A DNA stretch of 32,109 nt from JAJYIV01 sp964499955 (GTDB lineage: Bacteria > Patescibacteriota > Patescibacteriia > UBA9934 > GWF2-40-263), in assembly GCA_964499955.1 (NCBI GenBank), contig CAZCMI010000008.1, positions 1 through 32,109 on the forward strand, given 5' to 3'. Positions 13,895 to 21,864 of this stretch are shown here, piece after piece. The position numbers and the translations under genes were made by a program. The notes under the pieces were generated by a model, which was not told the DNA's origin, ran no database searches, and saw nothing but the letters and a program-made list of their open reading frames with translations. Every line of letters begins with the position of its first letter. Position 1 is the first letter of the stretch.

Positions 13895-16297
13895 TTATGC
13901 CCGCAGTATAGCACCAAATCCCGTTTCGAGCATCTTGCGGAGTTTGGCGAGCTCGGCTTCCACTTCTTCCGACGACAGCGTGCGGTCATGCGTGCGGAAC
14001 GTCAGGTGCATGGCCAGGGACTTTTTCCCTTCCGGCACGCCGGCGCCTTGGTAGACGTCGAACAGTTCCACGTCTTCGAGCAGGCCCGAGGCGTCGCGCA
14101 GCGCGTGGGCGACGGGACCGTAGGACGTTTTGGCGTCCACCAGCACGGCCAGGTCGCGCTTGCTTTCAGGGAAGGCGGGCAGCGGGCGGTAGGACAGGGC
14201 CGAAGAACACCGCGGTACCAGAGCCTCGAAGTCCAGGTCGACCAGGAACACGGGCTGCTCCAGGCCGAAGGCGCGGGCCATTTCCTCGCCCACCTGCCCG
14301 ACCATGCCCACGTGGTCGTGTTCGCCCGCCCAGACGGCGGCGGAACGGGTGCGGTGCCAGCGTGCGTCGTCGGTGCCACTGGCCAGGCGTTCCAACCGCC
14401 AGGGCCGGACGCCGAGTTCGCGCATCAGCCGCTCCAACGCACCCTTGGCGCGCAGGAATCCGCTACGGCCGTCTGTGCCCACGCAGGCCAGGGTGAGGCG
14501 CAGGCGTTCGTCGGGCAGCTGCTCCCCGCCGGGGCGGTACACGGGGGCGAGTTCGAAGAGGTCGGCGTGCGGGAAGCGGCGCTGGTTGGCCTCGACCACG
14601 CCCAGCAGGCCGGGCACGAGCGCGGGGCGCATGTATTCCTGCTCCACGGACAACGGGTTGGCGATGCGCACGGCCGTCTCGGGGGCGACGCCGGCGCGTT
14701 CCAATTCCTTGGCGGAGACGAAACTCAAGCCGTAGATTTCGGTGAAACCCATGCCGCGCAGAATGTCCTTGGCGCAGCGTTCCCAGTGCAGGGCCGGGAT
14801 GGGTGCTGCGGGCGATTCCTCGCCCACGGGCAGCACGGACGGGATGTTCGCGTAGCCGTACAGCCGGGCGATTTCCTCCACGAAGTCGCGGCCGTCCTCG
14901 ATGTCGTGGTCGCGCCAGTACGGCACGGTGACGTCGTAGGCCTTGCCGTTTTTCGCGAGGGTGAAACCGAGGCGCTTCAAGAACGCCGCCTGCTCCTTGG
15001 CGGGGAGTTCCACGCCCATCAAGGCCGACGACTTTTGCGGGTCGAACGGGAAGACGGGGGCCTGGTACGGCTTGGCTTCGAAACGGAACGGGGCGGAGGC
15101 CACGCGCCCGCCGGCCACTTTGCGGATCAGCTCGACGGCGCGGGCAAGCGCGGCGGACGTAGCCTGCACGGACAGGCCCTTTTCGAACAACAGCGAGGCG
15201 TCGGTTTGCAGGTTGAGCGCGCGGGCCGTGCGGCGGACCTGCACCGGCTCGAAGGCGGCGGATTCCAACAGTACGCGCGTGGTGCGCTCCGTGGTGCCGG
15301 TGGCTTCCCCGCCCATCACGCCGGCCACGGCGGCGGGCCGTTCGGTGTCGGCGATGACCAGCATGTCGGGCGTGAGTTCCCGTTCCTGGCCGTCCAGGGT
15401 TTTCATTTTCTCCCCAGCCTTGGCCCGGCGCACGACCACTTCTCCGCCCGCCAGCGCGTCGGCGTCGAAGGCGTGCAACGGATGGCCCAGCTCCAAGAGG
15501 ACGTAATTCGTGACGTCCACGACGTTGTTGACGGGCTTGTGGCCCGCGAGCATCAGCCGCTTTTGCAGCCACCACGGCGACGGACCGACCTTCACGCCTT
15601 CCATCAGCACGGCTTCGTATTTCGGACAGAGTTCCGGGGCGTCCACGCGGACCTTCAACGCGGGCGCGCCCGGTTCTTCCTTCAACGGCTTGGGCTTCCA
15701 GCGGAATTTTCCGCCCATGGCGGCGAAGGCCTCGCGGGCCTGCCCCACCACGCCCATGCAGTCGGGCCGGTTGCTGGTGACTTCGATATCCAAGATGAAG
15801 TCGGCTACGCCAAGGGCGTCCGCCAGAGGCGTGCCGGGTTCGGCCTTGGTGACCTTGGTGATATCCCAAATGTCGTGCGGGCCTTGCGGCAAGAGGTCGA
15901 AGCCGAGTTCCACGGCGGCGCAAATCATGCCGTGGCTTTTCATGCCGCGGATTTCCGTTTCGCGCAGCTCCACGGGCTCCCCTTCCCCATGCCAGCGCAC
16001 GGAGGCGCCGGGCAAGGCGACGGCCACCCGCTGCTTGGCCTTCAGGTTGGCCCCGCCGCAGACGATCTGCACCACGGCCGTGCCAATGTTCACGCGGGCC
16101 ACGCGCAGCTTGTCCGCGTTCGGATGCTTCTCCACCGCTTCCACGAACCCGACCACGACGTGCTTCAGCTCGGCGGCCAGGTCGCGCACGCGCTCGACGC
16201 TGTTGCCCGCGGCCGTGTGCCGCTTCGCGAACTCCTCCAGCGTGAGGTCGTGCGCGTGGGATGAGGCCAGCCAGTTGTAACTTGCGAGGATGTTCAT
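13895..16297 (-). CDS. pheT: phenylalanyl-tRNA synthetase beta subunit
   Basis: PheT pairs with PheS in the alpha2-beta2 enzyme and carries tRNA binding and editing. At 800 aa it is full length. Domains in order: the N-terminal MNILASYNWL segment, an EMAP-like tRNA-binding domain (about 40-150, with VEKHPNADKLRVARV and VCGGANL), the B3/B4 editing domain (about 200-370, including TSNRPDCMGVVGQAREA), B5 (about 400-470), the catalytic-like core (about 480-690) and a C-terminal FDX-ACB anticodon-binding domain (about 705-800). The true start is the ATG at 16295-16297; the longer frame runs into pheS in another frame. It starts 8 nt after the pheS stop with no SD, preceded by CGCCCCGT. Confidence 0.96.
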   Translation of the reverse strand: MNILASYNWLASSHAHDLTLEEFAKRHTAAGNSVERVRDLAAELKHVVVGFVEAVEKHPNADKLRVARVNIGTAVVQIVCGGANLKAKQRVAVALPGASVRWHGEGEPVELRETEIRGMKSHGMICAAVELGFDLLPQGPHDIWDITKVTKAEPGTPLADALGVADFILDIEVTSNRPDCMGVVGQAREAFAAMGGKFRWKPKPLKEEPGAPALKVRVDAPELCPKYEAVLMEGVKVGPSPWWLQKRLMLAGHKPVNNVVDVTNYVLLELGHPLHAFDADALAGGEVVVRRAKAGEKMKTLDGQERELTPDMLVIADTERPAAVAGVMGGEATGTTERTTRVLLESAAFEPVQVRRTARALNLQTDASLLFEKGLSVQATSAALARAVELIRKVAGGRVASAPFRFEAKPYQAPVFPFDPQKSSALMGVELPAKEQAAFLKRLGFTLAKNGKAYDVTVPYWRDHDIEDGRDFVEEIARLYGYANIPSVLPVGEESPAAPIPALHWERCAKDILRGMGFTEIYGLSFVSAKELERAGVAPETAVRIANPLSVEQEYMRPALVPGLLGVVEANQRRFPHADLFELAPVYRPGGEQLPDERLRLTLACVGTDGRSGFLRAKGALERLMRELGVRPWRLERLASGTDDARWHRTRSAAVWAGEHDHVGMVGQVGEEMARAFGLEQPVFLVDLDFEALVPRCSSALSYRPLPAFPESKRDLAVLVDAKTSYGPVAHALRDASGLLEDVELFDVYQGAGVPEGKKSLAMHLTFRTHDRTLSSEEVEAELAKLRKMLETGFGAILRA
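13905..13913 (-). promoter_or_regulatory. extended -10 promoter inside the 3' end of pheT
   Basis: On the minus strand TGC-TATACT (hexamer 13905-13910) predicts a leader of about 27 nt for the 13503-13871 gene. A second box, TATATT (13879-13884), ends 7 nt before its ATG. Confidence 0.5.
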
Positions 16298-16305
16298 ACG
16301 GGGCG

Positions 16306-17367
16306 CTAGAACTGCGAGACGAAGCGCAGGTCGGAGCGGTACAGCGTGCGGATGTCGTCGATCTTGATGCCGGCGCGCATCATCAGGGTGCGTTCCACGC
16401 CCCAGCCGAAGGCGAAGCCCGTGTGCGTTTCCGGGTCGAGGCCGGCGGCCTTGAGCACGTTGGGGTGCACCATGCCCGCGCCGCCCAATTCGAGCCAGCC
16501 GGACTTGCACAGGCGGCAGGGCCCGAGCGACCCGCCCTGGCAGACGTCGCAGGTGATGTCGATTTCAAACGACGGTTCCGTGAAGCGGAAGTGGTGCGGG
16601 CGCAGGCGGATGCCGCGTTCCGCGCCGAAATACCGCTTGGCGAAGAACTCCAATACGCCTTTCAAATGCGCCACGGAGAGGTCGCGGTCTACCATCAGCC
16701 CTTCGAACTGGTGGAACATGGGCGTGTGGGAGATGTCCGACTGGCGGCGGTACGTGCGGCCGATGTGCACCAGGCGGACGGGCAGGACGCCTTTTTCCAG
16801 TTCGCGCACCTGGACGTTGGACGTGTGCGGGGTGAGCACGAGTTTGCCCTTGGTGCCGTGGGCGCGCTGGCCCGGCGTTTCGCCGATAAAAAACGTTTCC
16901 CAGTCGTCGCGCGCCGGGTGGTCCTTGGGCATGTTGAGGGACTCGAAGGCGTACCAGTCGCCGTCGATTTCGGGGGCGCGGGCGCGGACGAAGCCAATGC
17001 GGGCGAAGAGGTCGCTGATTTCCGCGATGGCCGTGGACACGGGGTGCAGGTGGCCTTCGGCGGGCCAGGCGCCCGGCTCGGTGACGTCCACCCATTCGCG
17101 TTCTTCGCGGGCGGCACGGTCCCGTTCGGCGGTTTCGCGCTCGGCGCGAGCGAAGGCGGCGTCGAGCCGCTGCTTGGCTTCGTTGGCGGCGCGGCCGGCG
17201 GCGCGGCGCTGGTCTTCGGGCAGGGCGGCCATGTGACGCATCAATTCCGCCAGGCGGCCCTTGCGGCCCAGCACGTCCACGCGCACGGCCTCAAGCGCCG
17301 CAGCGTCACGCGCGGCGGAGACGGCAGCCTCGGCCTCGCGCACGAGTTGTTCGAATTGGGATTGCAT
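16306..17367 (-). CDS. pheS: phenylalanyl-tRNA synthetase alpha subunit
   Basis: PheS is the catalytic class II subunit (353 aa). An N-terminal coiled-coil (1-95) binds tRNA-Phe. Motif 1 lies around residues 110-130 (HPVSTAIAEISDLFARIGF), motif 2 includes RTYRRQSDISHTPMFHQFEG, and motif 3 is GFAFGWGVERTLMM. Between two core strands sits a four-cysteine insertion, C273/C276 (CDVC) and C284/C287 (CRLC), which probably binds one zinc ion and is absent from E. coli PheS. GAGMVHPNVL follows it. The gene begins 5 nt after the rseP stop without an SD (ATCGAT-ATG), so it depends on the rseP transcript. Confidence 0.96.
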   Translation of the reverse strand: MQSQFEQLVREAEAAVSAARDAAALEAVRVDVLGRKGRLAELMRHMAALPEDQRRAAGRAANEAKQRLDAAFARAERETAERDRAAREEREWVDVTEPGAWPAEGHLHPVSTAIAEISDLFARIGFVRARAPEIDGDWYAFESLNMPKDHPARDDWETFFIGETPGQRAHGTKGKLVLTPHTSNVQVRELEKGVLPVRLVHIGRTYRRQSDISHTPMFHQFEGLMVDRDLSVAHLKGVLEFFAKRYFGAERGIRLRPHHFRFTEPSFEIDITCDVCQGGSLGPCRLCKSGWLELGGAGMVHPNVLKAAGLDPETHTGFAFGWGVERTLMMRAGIKIDDIRTLYRSDLRFVSQF

Positions 17368-17372
17368 ATCGA

Positions 17373-18485
17373 TTAACCGCCCGTCAGGCCGGCCAACATG
17401 CGGCCGCCGAATTGGGCGAAGTCGCGGAACGTTACAAGCAGGATGAGCGCCATGAGCAGCAGGAAGCCGATATTGTGCGCGACCGCTTCCACGCGCTCGT
17501 CCGCGGGCTTGCGGCGGACGGCCTCCACCAGCACGAACAGGATGCGGCCGCCGTCGAGCGCCGGGAACGGCAGCAGGTTGACGATGGCAAGGTTGGCGGA
17601 GAGCACGGCCATGAATTGCAGCAGCGAACCGGCACCCAACGCGGCGGCGTCCCCGGTCATGACGGCGATGCCCACCGGCCCGGACAGGTCCACGGACACC
17701 CGGCGTTCCATCACGAGGGAGCGGAACATCCCGCCGAAAGCGCGGGCCACATCAATGGTGAGCGTGGCGCCGGACACCACGCCTTGCACCAGGGCGCGAT
17801 GCGGCGGCAAGGAAACGGTGCCGGTGGTGACCAACCCGATGCCCAGGCCGCGGCGGCCCGTGTCGCCCAGGTCTTCGACTGTCAGATGCGCCTCACGCAG
17901 GGTTTCGCCGTCGGCGGCGCGGAACACGGCGTTCACCCCTTCTTCTCCCTGCTCGGCCACGAACGCCCGGGCGTCAACGTCGCGTTCAAACACCTGGCCG
18001 TCCAACGAAACGAGCGCGTCTCCCGGCTCCACGCCTGCACGGGCGGCCGGGCTGTCCGGATACACGGAAACGATGCGAATGTGCGCGTCCCGCACGCGGG
18101 CGGAGGCGGGCAGGTCGTCGCTCAACACGGCGGGCATGCCGACCATGAATCCGACGCCCAACAGCACCATGGCGGCCAAGACGTTCATGGCCACGCCGGC
18201 AATCAACACGGCGAACCGTGCGGCTTTCCCCTTGGCGGCGAAACTGTCGGGATCGCCCCGGCCAACGCCGTTTTCCCCCTTGATGCGCACGAACCCGCCG
18301 ATGGGGATCCAGTTCACGCTGTACGTGGTGTCCCCGCGCTTCACGCCCCAGGCGCGCGGCGGGAAGCCGAAGCCGAATTCCTCCACCTTCATGCCCATCT
18401 TGCGGGCGACCAAAAAATGGCCGAGTTCGTGGACGAACACGAGCACGGACAGGACGACAAGAAAGGTCACGACCGTGGCGAACAT
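17373..18485 (-). CDS. rseP: site-2 intramembrane metalloprotease RseP
   Basis: This zinc protease cleaves membrane-embedded substrates such as anti-sigma factors or signal-peptide remnants. At 370 aa it has the first transmembrane helix with H19-E-L-G-H23, the IPIGGFVRIKGE segment, a second membrane helix (about residues 90-115), one PDZ domain (about 130-215, IVSVYPDSPAARAGVEPGDALVSLDG), the NLLPFPALDGGR motif supplying the third metal ligand, and a final helix. It is the first gene of the rseP-pheS-pheT unit. The ATG lies 8 nt after the -10 box, so the mRNA is probably leaderless. Confidence 0.94.
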   Translation of the reverse strand: MFATVVTFLVVLSVLVFVHELGHFLVARKMGMKVEEFGFGFPPRAWGVKRGDTTYSVNWIPIGGFVRIKGENGVGRGDPDSFAAKGKAARFAVLIAGVAMNVLAAMVLLGVGFMVGMPAVLSDDLPASARVRDAHIRIVSVYPDSPAARAGVEPGDALVSLDGQVFERDVDARAFVAEQGEEGVNAVFRAADGETLREAHLTVEDLGDTGRRGLGIGLVTTGTVSLPPHRALVQGVVSGATLTIDVARAFGGMFRSLVMERRVSVDLSGPVGIAVMTGDAAALGAGSLLQFMAVLSANLAIVNLLPFPALDGGRILFVLVEAVRRKPADERVEAVAHNIGFLLLMALILLVTFRDFAQFGGRMLAGLTGG

Positions 18486-18493
18486 GTGCGGGC

Positions 18494-18522
18494 AGTGTAT
18501 CCCGCCCGCCGGGCGGGGGCAA
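18494..18522 (-). promoter_or_regulatory. promoter of rseP-pheS-pheT, leaderless type
   Basis: On the minus strand TTGCCC (18517-18522) is followed after 17 nt by TACACT (18494-18499), which ends 8 nt before the rseP ATG. The sequence abutting the start is CCGCAC. Confidence 0.65.
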
Positions 18523-18546
18523 GAATCGGCCTGTGCAAACGCGCTC

Positions 18547-18575
18547 TTGACACGGCTACTTTACTAAGATAAAGT
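18547..18575 (+). promoter_or_regulatory. promoter of the TrpR-like gene, leaderless type
   Basis: A perfect TTGACA (18547-18552) is followed after 17 nt by TAAAGT (18570-18575), which ends 8 nt before the ATG at 18584. The interval ends in TGCAT. Confidence 0.75.
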
Positions 18576-18576
18576 A
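18557..18576. promoter_or_regulatory. operator-like dyad over the -10 of the TrpR-like gene
   Basis: TACTTTA (18557-18563), a 6-nt centre and TAAAGTA (18570-18576) form a perfect 7-bp inverted repeat. It covers the -10 box and half of the spacer, an ideal site for repression. The adjacent gene encodes a TrpR-type repressor, so autoregulation is the natural reading, but this is inference. Confidence 0.6.
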
Positions 18577-18583
18577 TCTGCAT

Positions 18584-18907
18584 ATGGAATCTGCCACGCA
18601 CCGCACGGAAGAATTGTGGAAAGCCGTTCTGCGGCTGGAAACGCCCGCCGAAGCCCGGCGGTTCTTCGGCGACCTGCTGACAACCGATGAAATCGACGAC
18701 CTGGCCAAGCGCTGGCGCGCCGCCCGGCTGTTGGACGCCGGCGCCTCCTACGCCGCCATCCAAGCGGAAACGTCCTTGAGTTCGCGCACCGTCGCGCGCA
18801 TTTCCGCGTGGCTGAAGAACGGCCTGGGCGGCTACCGCCTCATGTTGAACCGCCTGTCTTCGCATTCCCACGCCTCCCATCCGCCGCATCGACGGTCGGT
18901 TTCTTGA
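18584..18907 (+). CDS. TrpR/YerC-YecD family DNA-binding regulator
   Basis: This 107-aa all-helical protein matches the YerC/YecD branch of the Trp repressor superfamily: ELWKAVLRLETPAEARRFFGDLLTTDEIDDLAKRWRAARLLDAGASYAAIQAETSLSSRTVARISAWLKNGLGGYRLML. The segment SYAAIQAETSLSSRTVARIS (about residues 55-75) is the helix-turn-helix. The C-terminal 20 residues are Ser/His-rich and probably disordered. The ligand cannot be predicted; YerC proteins are often not tryptophan-responsive. It is divergent from rseP and has a dyad over its own promoter. It is followed by a terminator. Confidence 0.88.
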   Translation: MESATHRTEELWKAVLRLETPAEARRFFGDLLTTDEIDDLAKRWRAARLLDAGASYAAIQAETSLSSRTVARISAWLKNGLGGYRLMLNRLSSHSHASHPPHRRSVS

Positions 18908-18922
18908 GGCATCGTGCCACAA

Positions 18923-18959
18923 GCGCCTTCTCCGCCGTTGCGCGGGGGAGGCGTTTTTC
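18923..18959 (+). terminator. intrinsic terminator of the TrpR-like gene
   Basis: GCGCCTTCTCCGC-CGTT-GCGCGGGGGAGGCG pairs over most of its length (18923-18953) and is followed by TTTTTCTTT. Confidence 0.75.
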
Positions 18960-18984
18960 TTTCCCTTCCTTCTTCTCTCTTCCT

Positions 18985-19722
18985 ATGCCCCTTCCCACAC
19001 CGACGACGCCACGCATCCTGCTGATCGGCGCCACGCACGGCGACGAGCCGATCGGTGTGCGCGCCCTGGACGATCTCGCCCGCACGGAAAGCGGCTTTGA
19101 CCGCGTCATCGGCAATCCGCCCGCCTTCGCCCGCAAGGAACGCGGTTTCGAGGGCGACCTGAACCGCAGCGCCCCCGGCAATCCGGCCTCCCCACGCTAC
19201 GCCGAACGCCGGGCCGCCGAATTGCTGGACCTTGCCCGCGGCTACGACTGGTGCGTGGACCTCCACGGCACGACGGCCGCCTGCGGCGTCTTCGTCATCC
19301 TCACTCGCCTGACCGTGGACAACCTGCGGTTGGCGGCGCGCCTGGACATTCCGCGCATCGTGTACTGGCCGGCCATTTCCTCCTCCTTGGCCGGACCGTT
19401 ATCCGAATATTTCCCGTGCGGACTGGAAATCGAGTGCGGCCCGAAGGACATGCCGCTGGTCCAACGACGCCTGACGGACGTCCTGCGCCGCTTCGTGCGG
19501 GAACGGCAGATCGTCTGGCCCGACGCCTATCTGCGCGCCCGGTTGATGGAACGGGAACTGTATGAAGTCGTCGGCAGCGTACGGGATCCGCGCCCCGATT
19601 TCGAGGATTTTTCCCCCGCGGATATCGGCGGCGAAACCCTCTCTCCCCTGCTGGTCGGACAATACGACGACGTCGCCTGCTACGCCATGCGCCGCCGCAC
19701 ACTGCAGGACTGGTGGCCCTGA
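18985..19722 (+). CDS. AstE/AspA-like zinc hydrolase, 245 aa
   Basis: This is a member of the M14-type succinylglutamate desuccinylase/aspartoacylase family, which removes acyl groups from amino acids through a zinc ion. Visible motifs: zinc ligands H18 and E21 in GATHGDEPIG, substrate-binding N60-R61 in GDLNRSAPG, the third zinc ligand H94 in CVDLHGT, and the candidate catalytic glutamate in GLEIECGP (E148 or E150). Beta-rich residues 190-245 form the C-terminal part. The exact substrate is not predictable and an aspartoacylase name would be too specific. I start at the ATG at 18985, after the upstream terminator; the start has no SD and a TCTCTTCCT run. The GNAT gene follows after 81 nt. 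Confidence 0.85.
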   Translation: MPLPTPTTPRILLIGATHGDEPIGVRALDDLARTESGFDRVIGNPPAFARKERGFEGDLNRSAPGNPASPRYAERRAAELLDLARGYDWCVDLHGTTAACGVFVILTRLTVDNLRLAARLDIPRIVYWPAISSSLAGPLSEYFPCGLEIECGPKDMPLVQRRLTDVLRRFVRERQIVWPDAYLRARLMERELYEVVGSVRDPRPDFEDFSPADIGGETLSPLLVGQYDDVACYAMRRRTLQDWWP

Positions 19723-19803
19723 CCGGTCCCTCTCCGTCCCCGCCCCAACGGGATGGACGGGGGCCGGGACATTCCCCGGCTCCGCAACCCAAGGAGTACG
19801 ACG

Positions 19804-20328
19804 ATGCGCATCCGCCCGTTCACGCACGAAGACGTCTCCCAAGCCGCACGGCTGTACTGCACGTGCTTCGCCGAACCGCCCTGGTTCGAATCGTTCGACC
19901 CGCGCGAGGTCACCCAGGAGATGGAGGACATCCTCGCCCGCACGGATGCGGCGGCCCAAGTCGCCGTGGAAAACGGCCGCGTGGTCGGCGCCGCCTACGG
20001 GTTCGACCTGGCGACCAAGGACGACGTCGCCGCCTTGGTGCGGCCCGCCCCGCCCGCGTTCTACGTGTCCGAAATCTTCGTCGCGCCGGATCGGCGCGTG
20101 CGAGGGACGGCCCGTACCATGACCCAGGCCCTGCTTCGACAGGCGGCCGCGGCCGGCTACGTCGACGGCGCGGTCCGCACGTCGGTGGACCAGCCGGCCA
20201 TTCTGCGCCTGTTCGCTGGCCTCGGCTGGACCGTGGCGGCGGAACAGACGGTCGTCTCGCCCAAGCTCGTGGACGGCCAGACCGTCCACGCGCCCGACCG
20301 GCGCGTCATTCTCACCGGACGGCTCTAG
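19804..20328 (+). CDS. GNAT-family N-acetyltransferase, 174 aa
   Basis: The protein begins MRIRPFTHEDVSQAARLYCTCF, the usual first strand and helix of GNAT enzymes. It continues with the strand YVSEIFVAPDRRVRGTARTMTQALLRQA, the acetyl-CoA-binding loop and helix (here RVRGTART, where the family has R/Q-x-x-G-x-G/A), and ends with a strand around FAGLGWTV. The substrate is unknown. AAGGAG 7 nt before the ATG fixes the start; an in-frame ATG 51 nt upstream lacks support. It may share the transcript of the preceding hydrolase or have its own unseen promoter. It ends at a strong terminator. Confidence 0.85.
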   Translation: MRIRPFTHEDVSQAARLYCTCFAEPPWFESFDPREVTQEMEDILARTDAAAQVAVENGRVVGAAYGFDLATKDDVAALVRPAPPAFYVSEIFVAPDRRVRGTARTMTQALLRQAAAAGYVDGAVRTSVDQPAILRLFAGLGWTVAAEQTVVSPKLVDGQTVHAPDRRVILTGRL

Positions 20329-20339
20329 CCGCCCGCCGC

Positions 20340-20387
20340 CCCCGCCTTTTCCCTACGTACGTACGGGAAACGGCGGGGCTTTTTCTT
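20340..20387 (+). terminator. intrinsic terminator of the GNAT gene
   Basis: CCCCGCC with GGCGGGG and TTTCCC with GGGAAA close around TACGTACGTAC (20340-20378), followed by CTTTTTCTT. Confidence 0.85.
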
Positions 20388-20433
20388 CCTTCGAGCCGTG
20401 TTACACTCCGTCCACTGGTTATTTTCCCCCCTT

Positions 20434-21243
20434 ATGCACATCACCGACCTTTCCACGCTTGGCCCGAAGAAACTCGTCGTGTTCGACTTGGACGGCACGT
20501 TGGCGCTCACCAAGGCGCCGATGGACGCCGAAATGGCGGACCTCATGAAACAACTGCTGGCCAAGAAGCACGTCGCGGTGATCGGCGGCGGCAAATACGA
20601 ATTGTTCCAGGAACAGCTGCTCGCCCCGCTGGCGGACGCGCCGGAGGCCCTGCTCAAAAACCTCTCGCTCTTCCCCACCACGTCCACCCGCTATTACCGC
20701 TATGAAAACGGCGGCTGGCAGAAGGTCTACGCGCACGAGCTCTCCCAAGAGGAACGCAAGCGCATCACCAAGACGTTCGAGCAAGCGTTCATCGATGTCG
20801 GTTACCAACATCCCGAAAAAACCTACGGCCCCGTCATCGAAGACCGCGGCACGCAGGTCACGTGGTCCGCGCTCGGCCAGAACGTGGTGGCCGAATTGGG
20901 CCCGAAGGGCGTGGAACTGAAAGAGGAATGGAAGAAAAACTTCACGCCGGTGAAAATGCAGGTGGCCGAACGCATGGCAGCGCTCCTCCCCGACCTGGAA
21001 GTGCGCGCCGCGGGCCATACCTCGGTGGACGTTACGAAGAAAGGCATCGACAAGGCGTACGGCCTCGCGCAAATCGAAAAATACCTCGGCGTACCCGTCG
21101 CGGACATGCTGTTCGTGGGCGATGCCATCTTCCCCGGCGGCAACGATTACGCCGTCACCAAAACCGCCGTGGACTACGTTCCCGTCGCCACCCCCGAAGA
21201 CACCAAGGCGGTGATTCGTTTTTTGCTCAACCAAGCGGATTGA
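20434..21243 (+). CDS. phosphomannomutase-like HAD-IIB protein, 269 aa
   Basis: The protein is a HAD-superfamily member with cap domain C2. The DxD motif is VFDLDGTL (D18/D20), followed by VIGGGKYELFQEQLL, a PMM-like ENGG turn, GHTSVDVTKKGIDKAYGL and the fourth motif LFVGDAIFPGGNDYAV. The combination GG..., TS.DV..KG.DKAYGL and PGGND closely follows the eukaryotic-type phosphomannomutase family (PMM1/2), which interconverts mannose-6- and mannose-1-phosphate. Bacterial PMM is usually the unrelated ManB/AlgC type. Residues 55-70 lack obvious conservation with human PMM, so a sugar-phosphate phosphatase is an alternative. The start ATG at 20434 is preceded by a TTCCCCCCTT run and no SD. Confidence 0.8.
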   Translation: MHITDLSTLGPKKLVVFDLDGTLALTKAPMDAEMADLMKQLLAKKHVAVIGGGKYELFQEQLLAPLADAPEALLKNLSLFPTTSTRYYRYENGGWQKVYAHELSQEERKRITKTFEQAFIDVGYQHPEKTYGPVIEDRGTQVTWSALGQNVVAELGPKGVELKEEWKKNFTPVKMQVAERMAALLPDLEVRAAGHTSVDVTKKGIDKAYGLAQIEKYLGVPVADMLFVGDAIFPGGNDYAVTKTAVDYVPVATPEDTKAVIRFLLNQAD

Positions 21244-21268
21244 CGGGCGCGGTTTTGCCCCGTAGGAT
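21240..21268 (+). promoter_or_regulatory. promoter of lemA (overlaps the PMM-like stop)
   Basis: TTGACG (21240-21245) is followed after 17 nt by TAGGAT (21263-21268). The -35 overlaps the upstream TGA stop. The leader is about 29 nt. Confidence 0.6.
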
Positions 21269-21303
21269 ACCGGCAAGAGCCTTAAAACCTTCACGTTTCC
21301 CCT

Positions 21304-21855
21304 ATGGAATTGCTTTGGATCGTCGTCATCGTCCTGCTCGTGCTCGGCGCGTGGTTCATGCTCACCTACAACGGGCTGATCCGCGTGCGCAACCGCGTGG
21401 ACGAAGCGTGGTCGGACATCGAGGTCCAGCTCAAGCGCCGCTACGACCTCATCCCGAACCTGGTCAACGCGGTGAAGGGCTACGCCAAGCACGAAGAAGG
21501 CGTCTTCACCAAGGTGACGGAGGCGCGCACGGCCGCCATGTCGGCCAAGACGCCGGCCGAACACGCCGAGGCGGAAAACATGCTCACCGGCACGCTGAAG
21601 TCCCTGTTCGCCGTGGCGGAGGCCTACCCGGCCCTGCAGGCCGCGGGCAACTTCCACCACCTGCAGCAGGAACTGGTGGACGCTGAAAACAAGATCCAAG
21701 CCTCCCGCCGCTTCTACAACGGCAACGTCCGCGACTACAACACGAAGCTGCAGGTCTTCCCCACCAACATGATCGCCGGCATGTTCGGCTTCACCAAGCG
21801 CGACTTCTTCGACGCGCCGGACGAAGTGAACGCCGCACCCACCGTCTCGTTCTAA
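21304..21855 (+). CDS. lemA: LemA family membrane protein
   Basis: The 183-aa protein has one N-terminal transmembrane helix (about residues 3-21) and a long helical soluble domain with the family core YNGLIRVRNRVDEAWSDIEVQLKRRYDLIPNLVNAVKGYAKHE, later AENKIQASRRFYNGNVRDYNTKLQVFP and a C-terminal FTKRDFFDA. LemA proteins are anchored in the membrane with the four-helix domain outside; their role is poorly known and often linked to envelope stress. It is followed by htpX, a very common pairing. The start is preceded by TTTCCCCT, without an SD. Confidence 0.95.
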   Translation: MELLWIVVIVLLVLGAWFMLTYNGLIRVRNRVDEAWSDIEVQLKRRYDLIPNLVNAVKGYAKHEEGVFTKVTEARTAAMSAKTPAEHAEAENMLTGTLKSLFAVAEAYPALQAAGNFHHLQQELVDAENKIQASRRFYNGNVRDYNTKLQVFPTNMIAGMFGFTKRDFFDAPDEVNAAPTVSF

Positions 21856-21864
21856 CCGCCCGCC

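Noticed and set aside
13988..16264. 758-aa plus-strand open frame opposite pheT
   Set aside because: Antisense to a complete pheT with all domains; no start signals.
18808..18984. N-terminal extension of the AstE/AspA-like gene
   Set aside because: It overlaps the TrpR-like gene and its terminator in another frame; the conserved protein starts at 18985.
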